Below are positions 1 to 8,463 of a DNA stretch of 64,000 bases, in pieces. The position numbers were made by a program, and so were the translations under genes. The stretch is from BOG-1155 sp963717985 (GTDB taxonomy: Bacteria; Desulfobacterota; Syntrophorhabdia; Syntrophorhabdales; WCHB1-27). Position 1 is the stretch's first letter, and the number at the start of each line of letters is the position of its first letter. The notes beneath the pieces are model-generated. The model had not been told where the DNA came from and made no database searches. It worked only from the letters and a program-made list of their open reading frames with translations. The stretch is from the NCBI GenBank assembly GCA_963717985.1, contig CAVQYC010000002.1, forward strand, positions 248,001 to 312,000, written 5' to 3'.

Positions 1-1
1 A

Positions 2-463
2 ATCGGCACGGCCCTCGGGCTTATTCCCGGACCGTTGGGCATGGCCGTTATCCTTCCGGAGATCGCAGCCCTCACAAGACTTCAGATTAACCTTATTCAC
101 CGTATAGCCGGGCACCACCGGAAACAGGAGAAGGTCAGCAGAGAGATCGTTCTCCTTATTCTCGGAAATGCCCTGGGCGTGGCCGCCGGCGAGAGCCTTG
201 TTAGGAAGGCGGGCTCGGCGCTCGTGATAAAGTCGGTGAACACGAGGATCATCAGGGGCATTGCGCGAAAAATAGGTACCCGGATCATCGATACGGCCGC
301 GGAAAAGGCGATGGGCCGCTGGATACCAATGATCACCGCGCCTCTTTTCGGCTACCTCTCCCGGTCGCTTACCAGGAAAATCGGGAGGGAGGCGAACAGC
401 CTTTTTTCGCACGAGATGGTGCAAGAGATGGTACCCGGGCTTAAACAAGATGGAGGTGTGTGA
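2..463 (+). CDS. Partial membrane-associated protein, EcsC/DUF697-like (5' end outside window)
   Basis: The reading frame is open at the left edge and stops with TGA at 461-463, so only about 153 C-terminal residues are visible. It begins with a Gly/Pro-rich hydrophobic stretch (GLIPGPLG) and continues with amphipathic and glycine-rich segments rich in Ala, Gly and Arg, the look of the C-terminal half of EcsC-type or DUF697-type proteins. No catalytic motif is visible. An internal ATG at 35 exists, but the codons before it have the same character, so I treat the gene as cut by the window. Membrane association is inferred and the family assignment is weak. Confidence 0.55.
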   Translation: MGTALGLIPGPLGMAVILPEIAALTRLQINLIHRIAGHHRKQEKVSREIVLLILGNALGVAAGESLVRKAGSALVIKSVNTRIIRGIARKIGTRIIDTAAEKAMGRWIPMITAPLFGYLSRSLTRKIGREANSLFSHEMVQEMVPGLKQDGGV

Positions 464-538
464 CGAGCCGGCTCGCGGATTGCAATGGCGCTGATCCGGT
501 CTTAGATTACTGGATGAGAAGATACTAAGGAGGTTATT

Positions 539-754
539 ATGGGAAAGCAGATGAATACGGGGAAAGCCTTTGTCACGTTTCTTCTGGGAGGCGCTGTGGG
601 AGCAGGGGCGGCATTTCTCATGTCGAGAGCATGCAAGATGAAGGGGTCAACCGCAGGAGCCGCGGCTTCGAGGCCGGGTGGTGCCGACACAGAGGCCGCT
701 ACACCTTATTGTGCAGTGCCGGAGGGAGCGGATATCTGCTTTCCCGAGCAATAG
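539..754 (+). CDS. Small membrane-anchored protein, YtxH-like
   Basis: A 71-residue protein with an excellent Shine-Dalgarno (AAGGAGG, 527-533) six bases before the ATG. Residues about 10-28 form one glycine/alanine-rich hydrophobic helix followed by a basic patch (SRACKMK), which predicts an N-in/C-out or peripheral anchor. The remainder is Ala/Gly/Pro-rich and low in complexity, with two Cys near the C-terminus. The layout resembles YtxH-type small stress/envelope proteins, but there is no diagnostic motif, so function is unknown. It sits between the EcsC-like gene and an oppositely oriented short gene. Confidence 0.55.
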   Translation: MGKQMNTGKAFVTFLLGGAVGAGAAFLMSRACKMKGSTAGAAASRPGGADTEAATPYCAVPEGADICFPEQ

Positions 755-778
755 CGCATTCTCTCGTTCGACGAACCC

Positions 779-976
779 TTAGGCCTCGTAGGTAATAACT
801 CTTATGACGCCGATTGTCGCCCTTGTATTGTCCGTCGTGCAGGCGTCGCTTGCAGAGATTATTCTTTTTACCCCTTCCTCTGTGATAAACCGGTTTACCT
901 GGTCATCAAGGGACGAAAGCTCTTCCACGGTATGAAAAATTTTGAGGGGCGACATAAAGGTCTTAACCTTGATCAT
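779..976 (-). CDS. Short conserved hypothetical protein, Cse60-like
   Basis: A 65-residue protein on the minus strand with a strong ribosome site (AAAGGAGGTC just upstream of the ATG at 976). The N-terminal pattern, a short beta strand (IKVKTF) followed by a helix with regularly spaced Leu/Val residues and a second beta segment ending in an Ile/Val-rich strand, resembles the small Cse60-type proteins of unknown biochemical role. The assignment rests on this general pattern only. It is divergently oriented from rpoH with about 250 bases between them. Confidence 0.5.
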   Translation of the reverse strand: MIKVKTFMSPLKIFHTVEELSSLDDQVNRFITEEGVKRIISASDACTTDNTRATIGVIRVITYEA

Positions 977-1230
977 ATTCCGACCTCCTTTGTATGCGGT
1001 GACGGATCACATTTCTTTGTTCTTTCCGCGGACACCCGGCTCCTTCGCTGAGGGGCTCGCTTCTTCGGCTATCCCGGCATGATAAGTGTAATATAGTTCC
1101 ATTTACCTGTTTTTGCCGGGTGTTATGCGCGGGAATGACAGCGGAAGGGATCGCCGCCGGCTCCTCTTGCAATAGGCTGCCCTCACATGATAAATTCATC
1201 ACTAAGAACTAATAGAGGAGAATCAATCGA

Positions 1231-2142
1231 GTGGACGAAATAGAAAAAGAAGTAATGGTGGCGGAAAGGAGCTCTCTCCCCGCCAGCTTCGATCCCTTAA
1301 AGCAGTACCTTACGGAGATATCGCGGTATCCGCTGCTCACGAGGGCCGAGGAGAAGAGACTTGCCGAAAAAGCTTACCAACATAATGACAAGGAGGCCGC
1401 CCGCCAGATCATCCTGTCGAATCTGAAGCTTGTGGTGAAAATAGCCCTTGGCTACTACAACACCTATCTGAACGTGCGCGACCTTATTCAAGAGGGAAAT
1501 ATCGGCCTGATGCAGGCGGTAAGGAAATATAACCCCTACAAGGGCACTAAGTTCTCAACATACGCATCCTTCTGGATCAGGGCCTACATCCTGAAATATA
1601 TCCGCAATAACTGGAGTTTGGTGAAGGTGGGCACAACGGAGAGCCAGAAGAAGCTTTTCTATGGTCTGGAAAAGGAGAAGAAAAGGCTCGAAGCAAAGGG
1701 CATCCTGCCCGTGCCCCAGCTTCTTGCGGCTAACCTCGACGTCTCGGAGGAAGATGTAAAAGATATGGAAAAGAGGCTCGTGATGACTGACGTCTCCCTC
1801 GATCAGCCTTTGTACGAAGACGGCGGAGAGACGATGATGGACATGGTGCAGGCCGATCAGAATATCGAAGAGGTGGTCGAGGAGAGGGAGAAGCAAAAGA
1901 TAGCCTCCCGAAAGATAGCGGAGTTCAGGAAGGGGCTCAACGAGAGGGAGCTCTACATCTTCGAGCACCGGATCATGACCGACGAGCCGGTGACGTTGCA
2001 AGAAATCGGGGACCACTTCAATATCTCAAGGGAGAGGGCGAGACAGATCGAGAAGGTGCTCTCCGACAAAGTCTCGAAATATCTTATCGGCAGCGCCGCA
2101 AGAACCGGCGCTCAGATGGGAAGCCTCGCCGGGCCGGCGTAA
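1231..2142 (+). CDS. rpoH: RNA polymerase sigma-32-type factor RpoH
   Basis: A 303-residue sigma-70-family protein. Region 1.2 lies at about residues 20-55, region 2 (core binding and -10 melting; DLIQEGNIGLMQAV, FSTYASFWIRAYI) at about 58-128, and region 4 with its helix-turn-helix (TLQEIGDHFNISRERARQIE) near the C-terminus. The segment QKKLFYGL at residues 139-146 matches the RpoH box that separates heat-shock sigma factors from RpoD and RpoS. The start is GTG at 1231 with AGAGGAG upstream. Other stress genes in the window (dnaJ-like, htrA, htpG) are plausible targets, but I saw no convincing sigma-32 promoter in front of them. The gene appears intact and monocistronic. Confidence 0.93.
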   Translation: MDEIEKEVMVAERSSLPASFDPLKQYLTEISRYPLLTRAEEKRLAEKAYQHNDKEAARQIILSNLKLVVKIALGYYNTYLNVRDLIQEGNIGLMQAVRKYNPYKGTKFSTYASFWIRAYILKYIRNNWSLVKVGTTESQKKLFYGLEKEKKRLEAKGILPVPQLLAANLDVSEEDVKDMEKRLVMTDVSLDQPLYEDGGETMMDMVQADQNIEEVVEEREKQKIASRKIAEFRKGLNERELYIFEHRIMTDEPVTLQEIGDHFNISRERARQIEKVLSDKVSKYLIGSAARTGAQMGSLAGPA

Positions 2143-2170
2143 GCCGGCCTCGCCGGCAAACGGAGGTTCT

Positions 2171-2214
2171 TAATAGGTCTTATAGGTCCTATGCGACTCA
2201 GAGAAGACCTATTA
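2171..2214. repeat. Intergenic palindrome, copy 1 of a three-copy family
   Basis: A perfect 10-bp inverted repeat (TAATAGGTCT at 2171-2180, AGACCTATTA at 2205-2214) encloses a second small palindrome (ATAGGTCCTAT). It lies between rpoH and the radical SAM gene. Related palindromes with the same TAATAGGTC core lie at 4883-4919 and 25881-25927. It could act as a terminator for rpoH although a T-run is absent. Confidence 0.75.
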
Positions 2215-2245
2215 AAAGCACCGCGCTCAGTGAGGAGAGGAAGCA

Positions 2246-3298
2246 ATGTATGAGCAGGGAGTAATAAGACCGCCCAGTGAAGCATCGAGCCTCCTGGTGA
2301 GGGTGACGCGCAACTGCCCCTGGAATCAGTGCGTTTTCTGCCCTGCCTATAAGGGGGCAAAGTTCTCGAAAAGGACGGTCGAGGAAGTAAAAAGGGACAT
2401 CGACGCCATGGCGGTCGAGTATGGCGCGTTTACCCGCATCGACTCGGTCTTCCTACAGGATGCGGACAGCCTGGTTTTGGCTGTTGACGATCTCGTCGCC
2501 ATTCTTGAGTACCTGAGAGAAAAGTTTCCGAGGATCGACAGGATCACGACGTATGCCCGCGCGAGGACCCTCAAACGGCGGACCGTTGATGAGCTGCGCC
2601 GCCTGAAAGATGCCGGGTTGACCAGGGTTCACGCCGGTATGGAGAGCGGATCGGCGACCGTGCTGCAGTTGATCAGGAAGGGATTGACGCCCGAAGAGAT
2701 CGTTACGGGAGGCAGACACGTGATGGATGCGGGTCTCGAATTGTCGGAATATATTATGCCGGGTATTGCCGGCTGCTCTTTGAGTGAAGAACACGCGCGG
2801 GAGACGGCCCATGTGTTGAACCAGGTCCGTCCACACTTCATAAGGGTGAGGACTTTTGCTATGCACCCCCTCTCGCCTATGCAGAAGATGGTCCGCGAGG
2901 GAACCTTCGCGCCTATGGCGGACGATGAGATAATAGGTGAAATCAGGCTGCTCGTGGAGAACCTCGAGGAGATGCACAGCTACTTCTCCTCCAATGACTT
3001 CAGCCTGAATCTGCTTATGCAGGTTGACGGCTTTCTCGACGAGAAAAAGGCGTTCATGTTGCGTGAGCTCGACACTTTTCTCGCGTTTTCGAAAAGACAG
3101 AAGCAGGTCTATATCCTTCTGCAGCGGTCCGGATATTACCGCTATCCCCTGGACGTGGTCAATGACCCGGACGTCCTGAGGAAGGTGCTGCCGGAGATAG
3201 AGAAGCTGGAAAATGACGGGGAAGACGGGTTCAACCGGTACATAGATACACTCAAGTCGTACCAACTGCCCCAACCGCAGACCGACGACTGGTGCTAG
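2246..3298 (+). CDS. Radical SAM domain protein of unknown substrate
   Basis: A 350-residue protein with three clustered cysteines (C24, C29, C32; spacing CX4CX2C in NCPWNQCVFC), which is the [4Fe-4S]/SAM-binding motif in a variant spacing. The following (beta/alpha) pattern includes a SAM-contact glycine region (VHAGMESGS) and the segment LSEYIMPGIAG, as in Elp3/HemN-like TIM barrels. A helical tail from about residue 230 has no obvious extra iron-sulfur site. The ribosome site GAGAGGAAGC precedes ATG 2246. The RVTRNCPWN...CPAYKG signature belongs to a widespread uncharacterised radical SAM group, so I give no reaction. Confidence 0.88.
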   Translation: MYEQGVIRPPSEASSLLVRVTRNCPWNQCVFCPAYKGAKFSKRTVEEVKRDIDAMAVEYGAFTRIDSVFLQDADSLVLAVDDLVAILEYLREKFPRIDRITTYARARTLKRRTVDELRRLKDAGLTRVHAGMESGSATVLQLIRKGLTPEEIVTGGRHVMDAGLELSEYIMPGIAGCSLSEEHARETAHVLNQVRPHFIRVRTFAMHPLSPMQKMVREGTFAPMADDEIIGEIRLLVENLEEMHSYFSSNDFSLNLLMQVDGFLDEKKAFMLRELDTFLAFSKRQKQVYILLQRSGYYRYPLDVVNDPDVLRKVLPEIEKLENDGEDGFNRYIDTLKSYQLPQPQTDDWC

Positions 3299-3319
3299 GT
3301 CCGGCCAATTCCTGCCGCC

Positions 3320-3478
3320 TCACCGGCCATAGGGTTCGTGCGACCGGCGCGCTGCTATCACCGGGGTTCTCCCCAGGCCCCGCGGCCTTGCCCTCGCCAT
3401 GAGGATTTCCGCCAGCCTTCCTGCAAAGAGTAATATCAGCACACCTATCAGGAACATGATGATGACCATCGATACCAT
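3320..3478 (-). CDS. Single-pass small membrane protein (hypothetical)
   Basis: A 52-residue minus-strand reading frame beginning with ATG at 3478, preceded by AAAGGAGAAAGG at good spacing. Residues 2-20 are a strongly hydrophobic helix (MVIIMFLIGVLILLF), followed by a basic, arginine-rich cytoplasmic tail. A longer frame upstream is open but lacks a ribosome site. It overlaps no other gene and is divergent from the NCS2 permease that starts at 3610. Real expression is plausible but unproven. Confidence 0.4.
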   Translation of the reverse strand: MVSMVIIMFLIGVLILLFAGRLAEILMARARPRGLGRTPVIAARRSHEPYGR

Positions 3479-3609
3479 TGCCTTTCTCCTTTCGGCGAGA
3501 CTTCTACTTTTCCTTTTATCGGCGGAAGGGGTGGTGAGGTTAAGCTGCGCGCCTTTCGCGGTTTGTGCCGACGGCGGGTTCCGTGCTACAATAGCGGGGG
3601 AATAGGTCG

Positions 3610-4887
3610 ATGGACATAAGGTATAGACTCGACGACACGCCGCCATTAGGCGAATTCGTCCTTTTCGGTCTTCAGTGGCTTGCCATATCCATCCCCGGGA
3701 TCATTGTCATCGGGAAGGTCGTCGGCGGCCTCCACTTTACGGACCCATCCGCCCAGATCACCTACCTGCAGAAGCTGACCTTCGTCATCGGGATCGTCCT
3801 TGTTACCCAGGTGCTCTGGGGCCATCGCCTCCCGTTGATTATCGGCCCTTCGACCGTGCTTCTCGTGGGGATGATAGCGAGTGCCGGCTTCGATCCCGCA
3901 ACAATCTACGCCTCGATCATGATGGGAGGAAGTCTCCTTTTTCTGACCGCTGTCACCGGTCTTTTCGGGCGTCTTCAGAGGCTGTTCACGGTTCGGGTCG
4001 TGGCCGTGGTGCTCCTGCTGATCGCGTTCACGCTGATGCCTACCGTCCTGGGTTTGCTTATTCCCCCGGGGCCCGTCCTGCCGCACCAGAGCATGTCCTT
4101 TGCCTTCCTGCTCATACTGTGCATGTTTGTCAGCCAGCGGTACCTGCCTCCGGTGTGGAAATCGGCCATAATCTTCTTTGCCATGATCGCCGGCGCTTGT
4201 GCCTGGGTCATCATTTTTCCTTGTTCCAGCCTCCGCGCTGCGCCGCGCAGCCTGCCTGTTTTGTCGGGTTTTTTCCATGATTTTACTACGCATGTTTCTG
4301 TCGCGCCGGGCGTGATAGTCTCTTTCCTCTTCTGTTTCCTGGGGCTTTCCATAAACGATCTCGGCTCGATAGAATCCGTATCCATCCTTTTGAAGCTTCC
4401 TGACATGCGGCGGAGGGTAAACCGGGGCATCAGTCTTACGGGTCTTGCCAATCTGTGTGCGGGGTTCTTTGGCGTTATCGGCCCGGTCAATTTTTCCTTG
4501 AGCCCCGGCGTGATACTGTCGACAGGCTGCGCCTCCAGGTTCACTCTCGTGCTTACGGGCCTGCTGCTGGTCCTTCTTGGTTTTTCACCGGCGGTTTTGG
4601 GTCTTGTGGAAAGTGTGCCTCCCGTCGTCATAGGCTGCGTCCTTACGTATCTCCTCACATTCCAGATAGCGGCAGGGTTTGCAACGATCGGTCAGGAGGA
4701 GAAGGGCTTTAGTCTCGAAAGCGGGATAGTTGTGGGTCTGCCCGTGCTTATGGGGACCGCCGTAAGTCTGCTGCCTGCGCGTATCCTGGGGACCTTCCCT
4801 CCCGTCCTTCGCCCCGTGGTCGGAAACGGGTTTGTCATCGGCGTGCTGGTGGCGTTTATTCTTGAACACGTGGTCTACAAAGAATAA
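3610..4887 (+). CDS. NCS2-family nucleobase (xanthine/uracil) permease
   Basis: A 425-residue integral membrane protein with about 12-14 hydrophobic segments covering nearly the whole chain. Features of the NCS2 (nucleobase:cation symporter-2) family include the early LFGLQWLAISIP segment, the IIGPSTVLLVGMIAS region, and the conserved mid-protein segment where loops between helices 8 and 10 bind substrate (LSINDLGSIESV, then GFFGVIGPVNFSLSPG). Substrate specificity (xanthine, uric acid or uracil) cannot be read from the sequence. The upstream ribosome site is weak. The stop codon is immediately followed by the second copy of the intergenic palindrome. Confidence 0.85.
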   Translation: MDIRYRLDDTPPLGEFVLFGLQWLAISIPGIIVIGKVVGGLHFTDPSAQITYLQKLTFVIGIVLVTQVLWGHRLPLIIGPSTVLLVGMIASAGFDPATIYASIMMGGSLLFLTAVTGLFGRLQRLFTVRVVAVVLLLIAFTLMPTVLGLLIPPGPVLPHQSMSFAFLLILCMFVSQRYLPPVWKSAIIFFAMIAGACAWVIIFPCSSLRAAPRSLPVLSGFFHDFTTHVSVAPGVIVSFLFCFLGLSINDLGSIESVSILLKLPDMRRRVNRGISLTGLANLCAGFFGVIGPVNFSLSPGVILSTGCASRFTLVLTGLLLVLLGFSPAVLGLVESVPPVVIGCVLTYLLTFQIAAGFATIGQEEKGFSLESGIVVGLPVLMGTAVSLLPARILGTFPPVLRPVVGNGFVIGVLVAFILEHVVYKE

Positions 4888-4919
4888 TAGGTCGTATAAG
4901 ACTTAGAGGACGTATTATT
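4883..4919. terminator. Intergenic palindrome copy 2, probable terminator
   Basis: Arms AATAATAGGTC (4883-4893) and GACGTATTATT (4909-4919) pair with a single mismatch and are followed by a T-run through 4924, so this copy looks like a rho-independent terminator for the NCS2 permease gene. The left arm overlaps the TAA stop. The core is shared with the palindromes at 2171 and 25881. Confidence 0.7.
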
Positions 4920-4947
4920 TTTTTCAGGACGCAGCGATAAGGAAAAC

Positions 4948-5739
4948 ATGGTGAGTCAAAAAGATTACTACGAGATACTGGACGTTAATAAGACTGCAGG
5001 TCAGCAGGAAATCAAGGAGGCTTACCGCAAGCTCGCCTTTCAGTATCATCCTGATAGGAACAGGGGTGAGGCGGCGGCCGTCGAAAAGATGAAGGAGATA
5101 AATGAGGCATATGCTGTCCTGTCAGATCAGGAAAAGCGGAACAGATACGACCTGCTGCAGCAGCGGTACGGCATTGGGGCTCACGACCGGTTCAGGCAGA
5201 CCTATTCGGAGCAGGATATCTTCAGGGGCTCCGACATCAATCAAATCTTCGAGGAGATGGCCAGGACATTCGGGTTCAGGGGCTTCGAGGAGATCTTTCG
5301 CGATTTCTCCGGTCAGTATCGCACGACAGAGTTTCGCGGCCCCGGCATGTTCGGCAGGGTTATCGTGTTTGGTCACGATTTTCGAAACGCTAGCCGGGCG
5401 CCCCGGCCGGAAATCTCCGGGCAGCCGGGTATCATCGCGAGGATGGTGAGCCGGCTCGGCCGGTACGCGCTCGGGAAGGTGCTGGAAAAGATCGGGGCCG
5501 GCGGGAAAGACATCTATGCCACTCTCACGCTGGACGAGGGCGAGGTAATGCAGGGCGGAAAGGTTGCCTACCTCGATGAAAGAAAGTCAAGGCGGCTGCA
5601 CATTACTATTCCTCCCGGCACGAAAGAAGGCCAACTGATCCGGTTGAGAGGGATGGGGGGAGCGGGAGGCGACCTCTACCTGAAAGTCGCGATCAGGCGG
5701 CCTGTGTTGAAAAGGGTCAGAGAATTCCTGAAACTATAA
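4948..5739 (+). CDS. DnaJ-like J-domain co-chaperone lacking the zinc-finger region
   Basis: A 263-residue protein with an N-terminal J domain (residues 5-70; HPD at 34-36), which stimulates DnaK ATPase. A Gly/Phe/Arg-rich linker of about 100 residues follows. There are no CXXCXGXG zinc repeats. From about residue 185 there is one DnaJ C-terminal client-binding beta domain (ITIPPGTKEGQLIRLRGMGG). This is shorter than CbpA (about 306 residues), which carries two such domains, so it appears to be a reduced type-II Hsp40. The ATG at 4948 follows GATAAGGAAAAC. The gene stands alone. Confidence 0.88.
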   Translation: MVSQKDYYEILDVNKTAGQQEIKEAYRKLAFQYHPDRNRGEAAAVEKMKEINEAYAVLSDQEKRNRYDLLQQRYGIGAHDRFRQTYSEQDIFRGSDINQIFEEMARTFGFRGFEEIFRDFSGQYRTTEFRGPGMFGRVIVFGHDFRNASRAPRPEISGQPGIIARMVSRLGRYALGKVLEKIGAGGKDIYATLTLDEGEVMQGGKVAYLDERKSRRLHITIPPGTKEGQLIRLRGMGGAGGDLYLKVAIRRPVLKRVREFLKL

Positions 5740-6073
5740 TCGAAAGGGTAAGATTCAAAACCCGCTTAAGCCTTCCGGAAACCTTCCGATAATATAGCCG
5801 GCAACAAAGAACTAAGGATTGATCATGGCATCTTTATTTCATCACTCCATCCCTTGACGTCACCGCACCAAAACCCCTCCTGGCAGTCTCGCCCCCACGG
5901 GCGAGACTGCCACTCACCTCACCCATTACCGGATGCCTCCGGCGGCTCACGAGCTCACGCGGCCCTCGGCTGCCTTCCCGATGCCCGGCTGCGTTTTATT
6001 GTGGCATAATTGCAGGAAAGTCACATAGAATAAGACGCAGCAAAATCATTAACAGGGAAAGGAGAGCACAGCC
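5740..6073. other. Intergenic region with a 14-bp perfect hairpin
   Basis: No convincing gene is present in these 334 bases. The notable structure is a perfect inverted repeat, TGGCAGTCTCGCCC (5881-5894) and GGGCGAGACTGCCA (5899-5912), with a four-base loop. It has no T-run on the plus strand; on the minus strand it is followed by GGAGGGGTTTT. It may be a terminator or a small dispersed palindrome. Confidence 0.55.
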
Positions 6074-6973
6074 ATGCCCAGACATAATTTTCCCATATTC
6101 CTTCTATCCGCCGTCATCGCCACACTCTCTGTAGTTTTTCCGGGCCCGGCACTTTGCCGGCTGAATCTACCCGAGCTTGAGGGGCAGACAGTGATCGAGG
6201 GTCAGGATCACCAGATGCTGAAAGACTTTTTTTCGCTCTTTCAGCAGGAGGACATACAACGGTCGCCAAGGGGTGAGGTGAAGCGGGTATTGCTCGATGC
6301 CCTGCCGGAATCCTATAAGCATGGGTGCGCTGACATGGTGGCTCACTGGGGGCCCGGAGCCGGTGGAACAGAAGCGATGTCGGTGAGGGCGCTGCACGTG
6401 GAGGGGGGAAATAAGGAAAGGTCCATTCGGGTGCTCCTCGCGTATGCATGTTTTTCACGAGCCAAAGAATATGTGAATCAATTCCGGGATGAGCGGCTGG
6501 CCGCACTTATCGTTGACCGCAGCGCGTCCCGCCTCTCGATGATGCCGGATGACGCGGATTGCGAGAACTGTCCGGCCCTGAGCCGTATACTGCCCGAAAA
6601 GGAGGTCCACATCGGAGGGAAATGTGTGGTTGGCCTGAACGTGCTCAAGACGAGCGCAAATCCATGCTGCAGTCTGTCCGCGGCAGAGAAAGAAGAGAGG
6701 GTCAATTTTTATCTGATGCAAAACAACGGGATAAAGCCGGCGGGGTCGGTTTTGAAAGGGCGCGAAGAGTGCGCCGGTACGAACGGCGCGGATGAAGAGA
6801 GAACCGTCTACAGCGCAAGCGTCATCTTTAAGAAAGACATGAAAGGCAACATCATCGGTATTCTTGCACCCTACACCGTGGCAAAGAACGCCAGACGGAG
6901 CGGGAAGGGGATGGTGCGCTACGACTGGAATAGCGAAAGAGAGGAGTTTGTGAAGGAGCAGGCGCTTAGATAA
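6074..6973 (+). CDS. Secreted protein of unknown function
   Basis: A 299-residue protein with a clear signal peptide (basic MPRH, hydrophobic core to about residue 22, cleavage near PGPALC), so it is probably periplasmic. It has several cysteines, including DCENC and PCCS, that could form disulfides. AAAGGAGAGC precedes the ATG. I recognise no domain. It converges with the lytic-transglycosylase-like gene just downstream (21 bases between stops). Its central part (residues 60-200) has a mixed alpha/beta pattern and the C-terminus ends with a charged strand. Confidence 0.65.
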   Translation: MPRHNFPIFLLSAVIATLSVVFPGPALCRLNLPELEGQTVIEGQDHQMLKDFFSLFQQEDIQRSPRGEVKRVLLDALPESYKHGCADMVAHWGPGAGGTEAMSVRALHVEGGNKERSIRVLLAYACFSRAKEYVNQFRDERLAALIVDRSASRLSMMPDDADCENCPALSRILPEKEVHIGGKCVVGLNVLKTSANPCCSLSAAEKEERVNFYLMQNNGIKPAGSVLKGREECAGTNGADEERTVYSASVIFKKDMKGNIIGILAPYTVAKNARRSGKGMVRYDWNSEREEFVKEQALR

Positions 6974-6994
6974 GACGGCCCCGCTCGCTGTTGA

Positions 6995-8335
6995 TCACCG
7001 AAACCGGAACGTAGGCGCTGCCCGGGTAGTTTTGAAGTAAGCCCATACAGAGTCGAACTTGCTCAGGTATGTCTTGGTCTCCTCGGGCAAAAGACAGGTC
7101 CATCCGTCGCTGCAAGTCCTTGCAGATCTCTCCACCCTCTTCGACCCGCAATTGTATGCCGCAGCCAGATACCGCCCCACGGCGCGTGCATCACCGCCGA
7201 TGGCGCGAAGATAGTTGCCAGGAAGGTCGTTGAGGTCGGAATCAAACAGCAGCAGTGAAGCCTTCGCTGCGTTCACATGGCTGCTGCAACCGGAGATGAA
7301 GTTCTTATTAAGCCCTGCTCCGCGGTACTTTCTCAGAATCTTTTCGTACGTGCCCGGGATGAACTGAAAAAGCCCCCTCGCCCCTGCCGGCGATTTAGCG
7401 TAGGCATAGGCATTCACCGTATTGGCGCCGATGATCGTAAGCACCTCATGCACAAGCTTTATTTCATCGCCGACTCCGGCGCTCTTGAACCTCTCGGGGT
7501 CGATGTGTTCAATTATGGAAAGCACGAGGGAAATGTCGGTCGGCGCGACGTCGACCGGAAGCCCTTCGAACCCCTTGAGCTTTACACCCCTTTCTTCCAG
7601 GTCGATACGCGCCGATTCTATCTGCTCTTTGAGGTAGTTCAGCCCATCTTCGCGTACCTGCCACGTATCTATTTGCGGGCAGTAAGGCGTATAGACTACT
7701 TCCTTATACTCCTTCTTTCCTGAATGGACCATCGTCCGCAAGGCGAGAACGGCCATATTTTCAGGATATCTGACCTCAAACCTGGAGCCTACCCCGTTGT
7801 TCCGGGTCATGACCACATCGAATCCGTCAGTTTCGCACCCCCTGCTCGTGAACCGCACCGGTCGCAGGGTTTTTTCCTTCAGATCTTCAACCGCCAGCAG
7901 GAAGGCAGGCTCGATACGTTTTTTCCTGACGACTTTTTCCCGCGTTCTCCCCCGCCGGCTTCTCACGAGCACTATGGTGCTCTCGACCGTCACGGTATAT
8001 CCGGACCGCTTGTTGCTCAGAAATTCCTGAGCCCTTTTAATGTCTTCCCTGATGTCGGAAGGCGCCTCCAGCCGGCCGTCGCTCCACGAGCCGGCGAAAT
8101 CGTGCTGAACGGACACATTTCCACCCGGTTGCTGCGATTCGTTACCGCCGAGAGCAAAGCCGGAGCCCAGAGAAAGACACCCTGCAACGAAAGCAATGAA
8201 AATAGATTTCAACCGGTACATGTGCTCTGTGTCCATGCCTTGCAATCCGCGTTCCTCAACCCCGGAAGGCGCCGATAATTGCCCATGCAGGCCGTCCCAG
8301 CCTCGGAAACAGCCGGAGGGAGGCTCCTTCGGCAT
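6995..8335 (-). CDS. SLT-type lytic transglycosylase relative, possibly non-canonical active site
   Basis: A 446-residue envelope protein. A membrane/signal segment (SIFIAFVAGCLSLGSGFAL) lies at about residues 43-61. The chosen start at 8335 has an excellent ribosome site (GGAGGAGAC); an internal ATG at 8236 would give a conventional signal peptide but has a poor site. The C-terminal third holds the SLT goose-lysozyme-like signature SPAGARGLFQF and a downstream AYNCG segment. The residues just before SPAGARG (IIGANTVNAYAYAK) lack the catalytic Glu normally in the ES position, so it may be a divergent or inactive peptidoglycan-binding relative. Cleavage activity should not be assumed. Confidence 0.75.
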   Translation of the reverse strand: MPKEPPSGCFRGWDGLHGQLSAPSGVEERGLQGMDTEHMYRLKSIFIAFVAGCLSLGSGFALGGNESQQPGGNVSVQHDFAGSWSDGRLEAPSDIREDIKRAQEFLSNKRSGYTVTVESTIVLVRSRRGRTREKVVRKKRIEPAFLLAVEDLKEKTLRPVRFTSRGCETDGFDVVMTRNNGVGSRFEVRYPENMAVLALRTMVHSGKKEYKEVVYTPYCPQIDTWQVREDGLNYLKEQIESARIDLEERGVKLKGFEGLPVDVAPTDISLVLSIIEHIDPERFKSAGVGDEIKLVHEVLTIIGANTVNAYAYAKSPAGARGLFQFIPGTYEKILRKYRGAGLNKNFISGCSSHVNAAKASLLLFDSDLNDLPGNYLRAIGGDARAVGRYLAAAYNCGSKRVERSARTCSDGWTCLLPEETKTYLSKFDSVWAYFKTTRAAPTFRFR

Positions 8336-8463
8336 GTCTCCTCCATAGAAGCCGCTGTCATAAAACCGACAGACCGCGAAACAGTCCGCACGCTCAGAAC
8401 CATCTATAACAGGTAATCCTCTGCGCTTTTTGCCGATTGTTTCATAGGGTCGATGGATGCCGG

